This document shows, piece after piece, positions 1 through 11,230 of a stretch of 64,000 bases of DNA (position 1 is its first letter; the number at the start of each line of letters is the position of its first letter). A program made the position numbers and the translations under genes. The DNA is from Arenicola marina (taxonomy: Eukaryota > Annelida > Polychaeta > Arenicolidae). The notes under the pieces were generated by a model that saw only the letters and a program-made list of their open reading frames with translations, had not been told where the DNA came from and did no database searches. The stretch is from the NCBI GenBank assembly GCA_964019135.1, contig OZ025255.1:124001-188000 (forward strand), written 5' to 3'.

Positions 1-1826
1 GGGGATGTTCCGCCGGGTGAAGGCGGGGATGTTCCGGCGGGTGAAGGCGGGGGTGTTCCGCCGGGTGAAGGCGGGGGTGTTCCGCCGGGTGAAGGCGGGG
101 ATGTTCCGCCGGGTAAAGGCGGGGATGTTCCGGCGGGTGAAGGCGGGGGTGTTCCGCCGGGTGAAGGCGGGGATGTTCCGCCGGGTGAAGGCGGGGATGT
201 TCCGCCGGGTGAAGGCGGGGATGTTCCGCCGGGTAAAGGCGGGGGTGTTCCGCCGGGTGAAGGCGGGGATGTTCCGCCGGGTGAAGGCGGGGATGTTCCG
301 CCGGGTGAAGGCGGGGATGTTCCGGCGGGTGAAGGCGGGGGTGTTCCGCCGGGTGAAGGCGGGGATGTTCCGGCGGGTGAAGGCGGGAGTGTTCCCCCGG
401 GTGAAGGCGGGGATGTTCCGCCGGGTGAAGGCGGGGATGTTCCGCCGGGTGAAGGCGGGGGTGTTCAGCCGGGTTAAGGCGGGGGTGTTCCGCCGGGTGA
501 AGGCGGGGATGTTCCGCAGGGTGAAGGCGGGGATGTTCCGCCGGGTGAAGGCGGGGATGTTCCGCCGGGTAAAGGCAGGGGTGTTCCGCCGGGTGAAGGC
601 GGGGGTGTTCCGCCGGGTGAAGGCGGGGATGTTCCGCCGGGTGAAGGCGGGGATGTTCCGGCGGCAGAAGGCGGGGGTGTTCCGCCGGGTGAAGGCGGGG
701 ATGTTCCGCCGGGTAAAGGCGGGGGTGTTCCGCCGGGTGAAGGCGGGGATGTTCCGCCGGGTGAAGGCGGGGATGTTCCGGCGGGTGAAGGCGGGGGTGT
801 TCCGCCGGGTGAAGGCGGGGATGCTCCGGCGGGTGAAGGCGGGGATGTTCCGCCGGGTGAAGGCGGGGATGTTCCGGCGGGTGAAGGCGGGGATGTTCCG
901 CCGGGTGAAGGCCGGGGTGTTCCGCCGGGTGAAGGCGGGGATGTTCCGCCGGGTGAAGGCGGGGTGTTCCGGCGGGTGAAGGCGGGGGTGTTCCGCCGGG
1001 TGAAGGCGGGGATGTTCCGCCGGGTGAAGGCGGGGATGTTCCGCCGGGTGAAGGCGGGGATGTTCCGGCGGGTGAAGGCGGGGGTGTTCCGCCGGGTGAA
1101 GGCGGGGGTGTTCCGCCGGGTGAAGGCGGGGATGTTCCGCCGGGTAAAGGCGGGGATGTTCCGGCGGGTGAAGGCGGGGGTGTTCCGCCGGGTGAAGGCG
1201 GGGATGTTCCGCCGGGTGAAGGCGGGGATGTTCCGCCGGGTGAAGGCGGGGATGTTCCGCCGGGTAAAGGCGGGGGTGTTCCGCCGGGTGAAGGCGGGGA
1301 TGTTCCGCCGGGTGAAGGCGGGGATGTTCCGCCGGGTGAAGGCGGGGATGTTCCGGCGGGTGAAGGCGGGGGTGTTCCGCCGGGTGAAGGCGGGGATGTT
1401 CCGCCGGGTAAAGGCGGGGGTGTTCCGCCGGGTGAAGGCGGGGATGTTCCGGCGGGTGAAGGCGGGGATGTTCCGCCGGGTGAAGGCGGGGATGTTCCGC
1501 CGGGTGAAGACGGGGATGTTCCGCCGGGTGAAGGCGGGGATGTTCCGGCGGGTGAAGGCGGGCGTGTTCCGCCGGGTGAAGGCTGGCATGTTCCGCCGGG
1601 TGAAGGCGCGGATGTTCCGGCGGGTGAAGGCGGGGGTGTTCCGCCGGGTGAAGGCGGGGGTGTTCCGCCGGGTGAAGGCGGGGATGTTCCGCCGGGTGAA
1701 GGCGGGGAGGTTCCGGCGGGTGAAGGCGGGGGTGTTCCGGCGGGTAAAGGCGGGGAGGTTCCGCCGGGTAAAGGCGGGGATGTTCCGCCGGGTGAAGGCG
1801 GGGGTGTTCCGCCGGGTGAAGGCGGG
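1..1826 (+). repeat. Left segment of the array, with two distant sister copies
   Basis: This stretch holds a CAGCCG-type marker unit near 463, a unit reading GAAGGCCGGGGTG near 910 and a 23-base unit (GCGGGGTGTTCC) near 960. The same ordered markers recur 9,212 bases downstream (CCGGGG unit near 10,122; 23-base unit near 10,173) and again, slightly changed, near 23,197 and 23,248. Between 960 and about 1,500 the order of A1/G1, C9/G9 and G15/A15 variants matches the copy at 10,173 almost unit for unit. A GGCTGGCATG unit near 1,580 belongs to a separate marker family found again near 20,222, 23,126, 42,292, 42,892, 44,329, 44,969 and 56,702. Nothing other than repeat units is present. Confidence 0.85.
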
Positions 1827-4800
1827 GTGTTCCGCCGGGTGAAGGCGGGGATGTTCCGGCGGGTGAAGGCGGGGGTGTGCCGCCGGGTGAAGGCGGGGAT
1901 GTTCCGCCGGGTGAAGGCGGGGATGTTCCGGCGGGTGAAGGCGGGGGTGTTCCGCCGGGTGAAGGCGGGGATGTTCCGCCGGGTAAAGGCGGGGGTGTTC
2001 CGCCGGGTGAAGGCGGGGATGTTCCACCGGGTGAAGGCGGGGATGTTCCGGCGGTTGAAGGCGGGGGTGTTCCGCCGGGTGAAAGCGGGGATGTTCCGGC
2101 GGGTGAAGGCGGGGATGTTCCGCCGGGTGAAGGCGGGGATGTTCCGGCGGGTGAAGGCGGGGATGTTCCGCCGGGTGAAGGCGGGGGTGTTCCGCCGGGT
2201 GAAGGCGGGGATGTTCCGCCGGGTGAAGGCGGGGATGTTCCACCGGGTGAAGGCGGGGATGTTCAGCTGGGTTAAGGCGGGAGTGTTCCGCCGGGTGAAG
2301 GCGGGGATGTTCCGCCGGGTGAAGGGGGGGATGTTCCGGCGGGTGAAGGCGGGGGTTTTCCGCCGGGTGAAGGCGGGGGTGTTCCGCCGGGTGAAGGCGG
2401 GGATGTTCCGCCGGGTGAAGGCGGGGATGTTCCGCCGGGTGAAGGCGGGGATGTTCCGGCGGGTGAAGGCGGGGGTGTTCCGCCGGGTGATAGCGGGGGT
2501 GTTCCGCCGGGTGAAGGCGGGGATGTTCCGCCGGGTAAAGGCGGGGATGTTCCGGCGGGTGAAGGCGGGGATCTTCCGCCGGGTGAAGGCGGGGATGTTC
2601 CGCCGGGTGAAGGCGGGGATGTTCCGCCGGGTGAAGGCGGGGATGTTCCGCCGGGTAAAGGCGGGGGTGTTCCGCCGGGTGAAGGCGGGGATGTTCCGCC
2701 GGGTGAAGGCGGGGATGTTCCGCCGGGTGAAGGCGGGGATGTTCCGCCGGGTGAAGGCGGGGGTGTTCCGCCGGGTGAAGGCGGGGATTTTCCGCCGGGT
2801 AAAGGCGGGGGTATTCCGCCGGGTGAAGGCGGGGATGTTCCGCCGGGTGAAGGCGGGGATGTTCCGGCGGGTGAAGGCGGGGATGTTCCGCCGGGTGAAG
2901 GCGGGGATGTTTCGCCGGGTGAAAGCGGGGATGTTCCGCCGGGTGAAGGCGGGGATGTTCCGCCGGGTGAAAGCGGGGATGTTCCGGCGGGTGAAGGCGG
3001 GGATGTTCCGCCGGGTGAAGGCGGGGATGTTCCGGCGGGTGAAGGCGGGGGTGTTCCGCCGGGTGAAGGCGGGGGTGTTCCGCCGGGTGAAGGCGGGGAT
3101 GTTCCGCCGGGTGAAGGCGGGGATGTTCCACCGGGTGAAGGCGGGGATGTTCAGCTGGGTTAAGGCGGGAGTGTTCCGCCGGGTGAAGGCGGGGATGTTC
3201 CGCCGGGTGAAGGGGGGGATGTTCCGGCGGGTGAAGGCGGGGGTTTTCCGCCGGGTGAAGGCGGGGGTGTACCGCCGGGTGAAGGCGGGGATGTTCCGCC
3301 GGGTGAAGGTGGGGATGTTCCGCCGGGAGAAGGCGGGGATGTTCCGGCGGGTGAAGGCGGGGGTGTTCCGCCGGGTGATAGCGGGGGTGTTCCGCCGGGT
3401 GAAGGCGGGGATGTTCCGCCGGGTAAAGGCGGGGATGTTCCGGCGGGTGAAGGCGGGGAGGTTCCTCCGGGTGAAGGCGGGGATGTTCCGCCGGGTGAAG
3501 GCGGGGATGTTCCGGCCTTGTGAAGGCGGGGATGTTCCGCCGGGTGAAGGCGGGGATGTTCCGCCGGGTGAAGGCGGGGATGTTCCGGCCTTGTGAAGGC
3601 GGGGATGTTCCGCCGGTTGAAGGCGGGGATGTTCCGCCGGGTGAAGGCGGGGATGTTCCGGCGGGTGAAGGCGGGGGTGTTCCGCCGGGTGAAGGCGGGG
3701 ATGTTCCGAAGGAAAAAGGCGGGGGTGTTCCGCCGGGTGAAGGCGGGGATGTTCCGCCGGGTGAAGGCGGGGGTGTTCCGCCGGGTGAAGGCGGGGGTGT
3801 TCCGCCGGGTGAAGGCGGGGATGTCCCGCCGGGTGAAGGCGGGGATGTTCAGGCGGGTGAAGGCGGGGGTGTTCCGCCGGGTAAAGGCGGGGAGGTTCCT
3901 CCGGGTGAAGGCGGGGATGTTCCGCCGGGTAAAGGCGGGGATGTTCCGCCGGGTGAAGGCGGGGATGTTCCGCCGGGTGAAGGCGGGGATGTTCCGGCCT
4001 TGTGAAGGCGGGGATGTTCCGCCGGGTGAAGGCGGGGATGTTCCGCCGGGTGAAGGCGGGGATGTTCCGGCCTTGTGAAGGCGGGGATGTTCCGCCGGTT
4101 GAAGGCGGGGATGTTCCGCCGGGTGAAGGCGGGGATGTTCCGGCGGGTGAAGGCGGGGGTGTTCCGCCGGGTGAAGGCGGGGATGTTCCGAAGGAAAAAG
4201 GCGGGGGTGTTCCGCCGGGTGAAGGCGGGGATGTTCCGCCGGGTGAAGGCGGGGGTGTTCCGCCGGGTGAAGGCGGGGGTGTTCCGCCGGGTGAAGGCGG
4301 GGATGTCCCGCCGGGTGAAGGCGGGGATGTTCAGGCGGGTGAAGGCGGGGGTGTTCCGCCGGGTAAAGGCGGGGAGGTTCCTCCGGGTGAAGGCGGGGAT
4401 GTTCCGCCGGGTAAAGGCGGGGATGTTCCGCCGGGTGAAGGCGGGGGTGTTCCGCCGGGTGAAGGCGGGGTGTTCCGCCGGGTGAAGGCGGGGATGTTCC
4501 GGCGGGTGAAGGCGGGGGTGTGCCGCCGGGTGAAGGCGGGGATGTTCCGCCGGGTGAAGGCGGGGATGTTCCGGCGGGTGAAGGCGGGGGTGTTCCGCCG
4601 GGTGAAGGCGGGGATGTTCCGCCGGGTAAAGGCGGGGGTGTTCCGCCGGGTGAAGGCGGGGATGTTCCACCGGGTGAAGGCGGGGATGTTCCGGCGGGTG
4701 AAGGCGGGGGTGTTCCGCCGGGTGAAAGCGGGGATGTTCCGGCGGGTGAAGGCGGGGATGTTCCGCCGGGTGAAGGCGGGGATGTTCCGGCGGGTGAAGG

Positions 4801-7275
4801 CGGGGATGTTCCGCCGGGTGAAGGCGGGGGTGTTCCGCCGGGTGAAGGCGGGGATGTTCCGCCGGGTGAAGGCGGGGATGTTCCACCGGGTGAAGGCGGG
4901 GATGTTCAGCTGGGTTAAGGCGGGAGTGTTCCGCCGGGTGAAGGCGGGGATGTTCCGCCGGGTGAAGGGGGGGATGTTCCGGCGGGTGAAGGCGGGGGTT
5001 TTCCGCCGGGTGAAGGCGGGGGTGTTCCGCCGGGTGAAGGCGGGGATGTTCCGCCGGGTGAAGGCGGGGATGTTCCGCCGGGTGAAGGCGGGGATGTTCC
5101 GGCGGGTGAAGGCGGGGGTGTTCCGCCGGGTGATAGCGGGGGTGTTCCGCCCGGTGAAGGCGGGGATGTTCCGCCGGGTAAAGGCGGGGATGTTCCGGCG
5201 GGTGAAGGCGGGGATCTTCCGCCGGGTGAAGGCGGGGATGTTCCGCCGGGTGAAGGCGGGGATGTTCCGCCGGGTGAAGGCGGGGATGTTCCGCCGGGTA
5301 AAGGCGGGGGTGTTCCGCCGGGTGAAGGCGGGGATGTTCCGCCGGGTGAAGGCGGGGATGTTCCGCCGGGTGAAGGCGGGGATGTTCCGGCGGGTGAAGG
5401 CGGGGGTGTTCCGCCGGGTGAAGGCGGGGATGTTCCGCCGGGTAAAGGCGGGGGTATTCCGCCGGGTGAAGGCGGGGATGTTCCGCCGGGTGAAGGCGGG
5501 GATGTTCCGGCGGGTGAAGGCGGGGATGTTCCGCCGGGTGAAGGCGGGGATGTTCCGCCGGGTGAAGGCGGGGGTGTTCCGCCGGGTGAAAGCGGGGATG
5601 TTCCGGCGGGTGAAGGCGGGGATGTTCCGCCGGGTGAAGGCGGGGATGTTCCGGCGGGTGAAGGCGGGGGTGTTCCGCCGGGTGAAGGCGGGGGTGTTCC
5701 GCCGGGTGAAGGCGGGGATGTTCCGCCGGGTGAAGGCGGGGATGTTCCACCGGGTGAAGGCGGGGATGTTCAGCTGGGTTAAGGCGGGAGTGTTCCGCCG
5801 GGTGAAGGCGGGGATGTTCCGCCGGGTGAAGGGGGGGATGTTCCGGCGGGTGAAGGCGGGGGTTTTCCGCCGGGTGAAGGCGGGGGTGTACCGCCGGGTG
5901 AAGGCGGGGATGTTCCGCCGGGTGAAGGCGGGGATGTTCCGCCGGGTGAAGGCGGGGATGTTCCGGCGGGTGAAGGCGGGGGTGTTCCGCCGGGTGATAG
6001 CGGGGGTGTTCCGCCGGGTGAAGGCGGGGATGTTCCGCCGGGTAAAGGCGGGGATGTTCCGGCGGGTGAAGGCGGGGATCTTCCGCCGGGTGAAGGCGGG
6101 GATGTTCCGCCGGGTAAAGGCGGGGGTGTTCCGCCGGGTGAAGGCGGGGATGTTCCGCCGGGTGAAGGCGGGGATGTTCCGCCGGGTGAAGGCGGGGATG
6201 TTCCGGCGGGTGAAGGCGGGGGTGTTCCGCCGGGTGAAGGCGGGGATGTCCCGCCGGGTGAAGGCGGGGATGTTCAGGCGGGTGAAGGCGGGGGTGTTCC
6301 GCCGGGTAAAGGCGGGGAGGTTCCTCCGGGTGAAGGCGGGGATGTTCCGCCGGGTAAAGGCGGGGATGTTCCGCCGGGTGAAGGCGGGGGTGTTCCGCCG
6401 GGTGAAGGCGGGGTGTTCCGCCGGGTGAAGGCGGGGATGTTCCGGCGGGTGAAGGCGGGGGTGTGCCGCCGGGTGAAGGCGGGGATGTTCCGCCGGGTGA
6501 AGGCGGGGATGTTCCGGCGGGTGAAGGCGGGGGTGTTCCGCCGGGTGAAGGCGGGGATGTTCCGCCGGGTAAAGGCGGGGGTGTTCCGCCGGGTGAAGGC
6601 GGGGATGTTCCGCCGGGTGAAGGCGGGGATGTTCCGCCGGGTGAAGGCGGGGATGTTCCACCGGGTGAAGGCGGGGATGTTCAGCTGGGTTAAGGCGGGA
6701 GTGTTCCGCCGGGTGAAGGCGGGGATGTTCCGCCGGGTGAAGGGGGGGATGTTCCGGCTTGTGAAGGCGGGGGTTTTCCGCCGGGTGAAGGCGGGGGTGT
6801 TCCGCCGGGTGAAGGCGGGGATGTTCCGCCGGGTGAAGGCGGGGATGTTCCGCCGGGTGAAGGCGGGGATGTTCCGGCGGGTGAAGGCGGGGGTGTTCCG
6901 CCGGGTGATAGCGGGGGTGTTCCGCCGGGTGAAGGCGGGGATGTTCCGCCGGGTAAAGGCGGGGATGTTCCGGCGGGTGAAGGCGGGGATCTTCCGCCGG
7001 GTGAAGGCGGGGATGTTCCGCCGGGTGAAGGCGGGGATGTTCCGCCGGGTGAAGGCGGGGATGTTCCGCCGGGTAAAGGCGGGGGTGTTCCGCCGGATGA
7101 AGGCGGGGATGTTCCGCCGGGTGAAGGCGGGGATGTTCCGCCGGGTGAAGGCGGGGATGTTCCGGCGGGTGAAGGCGGGGGTGTTCCGCCGGGTAAAGGC
7201 GGGGATGTTCCGCCGGGTAAAGGCGGGGGTATTCCGCCGGGTGAAGGCGGGGATGTTCCGCCGGGTGAAGGCGGG
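1827..7275 (+). repeat. Type I higher-order repeats, first block
   Basis: A recurring order of marker units defines this family. A 23-base unit (GCGGGGTGTTCC) is followed by a GTGTGCCGCC unit, CCACCGGG units, the CAGCTG unit with GTTAAGG, a GAAGGGGGGGATG unit, a GGGGGTTTTCC unit, a GTGATAGCGG unit, GATCTTCC and often GGGGTATTCC. GTGTGCC starts lie near 1,875, 4,518 and 6,461, giving copies about 2.64 kb and 1.94 kb long. CAGCTG units lie near 2,263, 3,152, 4,904, 5,771 and 6,680, so each longer copy contains two half-copies about 870-890 bases apart. The order is read directly; calling it a higher-order repeat is standard satellite terminology. Confidence 0.85.
3516..4445 (+). repeat. Tandem duplication of about 482 bp carrying 25-bp units
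   Basis: The segment starting at 3,516 is repeated starting at 3,998, an offset of 482 bases (20 units plus two bases). The two extra bases come from two 25-base units in which CCGGCGGGTG is replaced by CCGGCCTTGTG, at 3,516 and 3,589 in the first copy and 3,998 and 4,071 in the second. The same order of a CCGGTTGAAGG unit, a CCGAAGGAAAAAGG unit, GATGTCCCGCC, GATGTTCAGGCGGG and GGAGGTTCCTCC follows in both. The copies diverge from about 4,446. Only three other 25-base units of this type were found, at 13,232, 13,257 and 24,383. Confidence 0.85.
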
Positions 7276-9744
7276 ATGTTCCGCCGGGTGAAGGCGGGGA
7301 TGTTCCGGCGGGTGAAGGCGGGGGTGTTCCGCCGGGTGAAGGCGGGGGTGTTCCGCCGGGTGAAGGCGGGGATGTTCCGCCGGGTGAAGGCGAGGATGTT
7401 TCGCCGGGTGAAGGCGGGGATGTTCCGCCGGGTGAAGGCGGGGATGTTCCGGCGGGTGAAGGCGGGGGTGTTCCGCCGGGTGATGGCGGGGGTGTTCCGC
7501 CGGGTGAAGGCGGGGATGTTCCGCCGGGTAAAGGCGGGGATGTTCCGGCGGGTGAAGGCGGGGATGTTCCGCCGGGTGAGGGCGGGGATGTTCCGCCGGG
7601 TGAAGGCGGGGATGTTCCGCCGGGTGAAGGCGGGGATGTTCCGCCGGGTAAAGGCGGGGGTGTTCCGCCGGGTGACGGCGGGGATGTTCCGCCGGGTGAA
7701 GGCGGGGATGTTCCGGCGGGTGAAGGCGGGGGTGGTCCGCCGGATGAAGGCGGGGATGTTCCGCCGGGTAAAGGCGGGGGTGTTCCGCCGGGTGAAGGCG
7801 GGGATGTTCCGCCGGGTGAAGGCGGGGATGTTCCGGCGGGTAAAGGCGGGGGTGTTCCGCCGGGTGAAGGCGGGGATGTTCCGCCGGGTGAAGGCGGGGA
7901 TGTTCCGCCGGGTGAAGGCGGGGATGTTCCGCCGGGTGAAGGCGGGGATGTTCCGCCGGGTAAAGGCGGGGGTGTTCCGCCGGGTGAAGGCGGGGATATT
8001 CCGCCGGGTGAAGGCGGGGATGTTCCGCTGGGTGAAGGCGGGGATGTTCCGGCGGGTGAAGGCGGGGGTGTTCCGCCGGGTGAAGGCGGGGGTGTTCCGC
8101 CGGGTGAAGGCGGGGATATTCCGCCGGGTGAAGGCGGGGATATTCCGCCGGGTGAAGGCGGGGATGTTCCGCTGGGTGAAGGCGGGGATGTTCCGGCGGG
8201 TGAAGGCGGGGGTGTTCCGCCGGGTGAAGGCGGGGATGTTCCGGCGGGTGAAGGCGGGAGTGTTCCCCCGGGTGAAGGCGGGGATGTTCCGCCGGGTGAA
8301 GGCGGGGATGTTCCGCCGGGTGAAGGCGGGTTGTTCAGCCGGGTTAAGGCGGGGGTGGTCCGCCGGATGAAGGCGGGGATGTTCCGCCGGGTGAAGGCGG
8401 GGATGTTCCGCCGGGTGAAGGCGGGGATGTTCCGGCGGGTGAAGGCGGGGGTGTTCCGCCGGGTGATAGCGGGGGTGTTCCGCCGGGTGAAGGCGGGGAT
8501 GTTCCGCCGGGTAAAGGCGGGGATGTTCCGGCGGGTGAAGGCGGGGATCTTCCGCCGGGTGAAGGCGGGGATGTTCCGCCGGGTGAAGGCGGGGATGTTC
8601 CGCCGGGTGAAGGCGGGGATGTTCCGCCGGGTAAAGGCGGGGGTGTTCCGCCGGATGAAGGCGGGGATGTTCCGCCGGGTGAAGGCGGGGATGTTCCGCC
8701 GGGTGAAGGCGGGGATGTTCCGGCGGGTGAAGGCGGGGGTGTTCCGCCGGGTGAAGGCGGGGATGTTCCGCCGGGTAGAGGCGGGGGTATTCCGCCGGGT
8801 GAAGGCGGGGATGTTCCGCCGGGTGAAGGCGGGATGTTCCGCCGGGTGAAGGCGGGGATGTTCCGGCGGGTGAAGGCGGGGGTGTTCCGCCGGGTGAAGG
8901 CGGGGGTGTTCCGCCGGGTGAAGGCGGGGATGTTCCGCCGGGTGAAGGCGAGGATGTTTCGCCGGGTGAAGGCGGGGATGTTCCGCCGGGTGAAGGCGGG
9001 GATGTTCCGGCGGGTGAAGGCGGGGGTGTTCCGCCGGGTGATGGCGGGGGTGTTCCGCCGGGTGAAGGCGGGGATGTTCCGCCGGGTAAAGGCGGGGATG
9101 TTCCGGCGGGTGAAGGCGGGGATGTTCCGCCGGGTGAGGGCGGGGATGTTCCGCCGGGTGAAGGCGGGGATGTTCCGCCGGGTGAAGGCGGGGATGTTCC
9201 GCCGGGTAAAGGCGGGGGTGTTCCGCCGGGTGACGGCGGGGATGTTCCGCCGGGTGAAGGCGGGGATGTTCCGGCGGGTGAAGGCGGGGGTGGTCCGCCG
9301 GATGAAGGCGGGGATGTTCCGCCGGGTAAAGGCGGGGGTGTTCCGCCGGGTGAAGGCGGGGATGTTCCGCCGGGTGAAGGCGGGGATGTTCCGGCGGGTA
9401 AAGGCGGGGGTGTTCCGCCGGGTGAAGGCGGGGATGTTCCGCCGGGTGAAGGCGGGGATGTTCCGCCGGGTCAAGGCGGGGATGTTCCGCCGGGTGAAGG
9501 CGGGGATGTTCCGCCGGGTAAAGGCGGGGGCGTTCCGCCGGGTGAAGGCGGGGATATTCCGCCGGGTGAAGGCGGGGATGTTCCGCTGGGTGAAGGCGGG
9601 GATGTTCCGGCGGGTGAAGGCGGGGGTGTTCCGCCGGGTGAAGGCGGGGATGTTCCGGCGGGTGAAGGCGGGAGTGTTCCCCCGGGTGAAGGCGGGGATG
9701 TTCCGGCGGGTGAAGGCGGGGATGTTCCGCCGGGTGAAGGCGGG
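7276..9744 (+). repeat. Type II higher-order repeats, first block
   Basis: The block opens with a 23-base unit reading GCGGGATGTTCC and carries the type II markers GCGAGGATGTTTCGCC (near 7,392 and 8,950), GTGATGGCGG (near 7,483 and 9,041), GTGAGGGCGG and GTGACGGCGG. The second copy starts 1,558 bases after the first (8,834 against 7,276; 65 units less two bases). Each copy ends with an odd unit, GCGGGTTGTTCAGCC, at about 8,328 and 9,742. Between them, at about 8,465, lies a short type I piece with a GTGATAGCGG unit and a GATCTTCC unit, so the block is a mosaic of both families. Confidence 0.8.
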
Positions 9745-11230
9745 TTGTTCAGCCGGGTTAAGGCGGGGGTGTTCCGCCGGGTAAAGGCAGGGGTGTTCCG
9801 CCGGGTGAAGGCGGGGGTGTTCCGCCGGGTGAAGGCGGGGATGTTCCGCCGGGTGAAGGCGGGGATGTTCCGGCGGGTGAAGGCGGGGGTGTTCCGCCGG
9901 GTGAAGGCGGGGATGTTCCGCCGGGTAAAGGCGGGGGTGTTCCGCCGGGTGAAGGCGGGGATGTTCCGCCGGGTGAAGGCGGGGATGTTCCGGCGGATGA
10001 AGGCGGGGGTGTTCCGCCGGGTGAAGGCGGGGATGCTCCGGCGGGTGAAGGCGGGGATGTTCCGCCGGGTGAAGGCGGGGATGTTCCGGCGGGTGAAGGC
10101 GGGGATGTTCCGCCGGGTGAAGGCCGGGGTGTTCCGCCGGGTGAAGGCGGGGATGTTCCGCCGGGTGAAGGCGGGGTGTTCCGGCGGGTGAAGGCGGGGG
10201 TGTTCCGCCGGGTGAAGGCGGGGATGTTCCGCCGGGTGAAGGCGGGGATGTTCCGCCGGGTGAAGGCGGGGATGTTCCGGCGGGTGAAGGCGGGGGTGTT
10301 CCGCCGGGTGAAGGCGGGGGTGTTCCGCCGGGTGAAGGCGGGGATGTTCCGCCGGGTAAAGGCGGGGATGTTCCGGCGGGTGAAGGCGGGGGTGTTCCGC
10401 CGGGTGAAGGGGGGGATGTTCCGCCGGGTGAAGGCGGGGATGTTCCGCCGGGTGAAGGCGGGGATGTTCCGCCGGGTAAAGGCGGGGGTGTTCCGCCGGG
10501 TGAAGGCGGGGATGTTCCGCCGGGTGAAGGCGGGGATGTTCCGCCGGGTGAAGGCGGGGATGTTCCGGCGGGTGAAGGCGGGGGTGTTCCGCCGGGTGAA
10601 GGCGGGGATGTTCCGCCGGGTAAAGGCGGGGGTGTTCCGCCGGGTGAAGGCGGGGATGTTCCGGCGGGTGAAGGCGGGGATGTTCCGCCGGGTGAAGGCG
10701 GGGATGTTCCGCCGGGTGAAGGCGGGGATGTTCCGCCGGGTGAAGGCGGGGATGTTCCGGCGGGTGAAGGCGGGAGTGTTCCGCCGGGTGAAGGCGGGGA
10801 TGTTCCGCCGGGTAAAGGCGGGGATGTTCCGGCGGGTGAAGGCGGGGATCTTCCGCCGGGTGAAGGCGGGGATGTTCCGCCGGGTGAAGGCGGGGATGTT
10901 CCGCCGGGTGAAGGCGGGGATGTTCCGCCGGGTAAAGGCGGGGGTGTTCCGCCGGGTGAAGGCGGGGATGTTCCGCCGGGTGAAGGCGGGGATGTTCCGC
11001 CGGGTGAAGGCGGGGATGTTCCGGCGGGTGAAGGCGGGGGTGTTCCGCCGGGTGAAGGCGGGGATGTCCCGCCGGGTGAAGGCGGGGATGTTCAGGCGGG
11101 TGAAGGCGGGGGTGTTCCGCCGGGTTAAGGCGGGGAGGTTCCTCCGGGTGAAGGCGGGGATGTTCCGCCGGGTAAAGGCGGGGATGTTCCGCCGGGTGAA
11201 GGCGGGGGTGTTCCGCCGGGTGAAGGCGGG
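9745..11230 (+). repeat. Sister copy of the left segment joined to type I tail
   Basis: From about 9,749 the sequence follows the order seen at 463-1,500, offset by 9,212 bases (384 units less four). It includes the GAAGGCCGGGGTG unit near 10,122 and the 23-base unit near 10,173. Past about 10,780 it switches to a type I tail with GATCTTCC, GATGTCCCGCC, GATGTTCAGGCGGG and GGAGGTTCCTCC units. It ends at the 23-base unit at 11,231 that starts the next type I block. Confidence 0.75.
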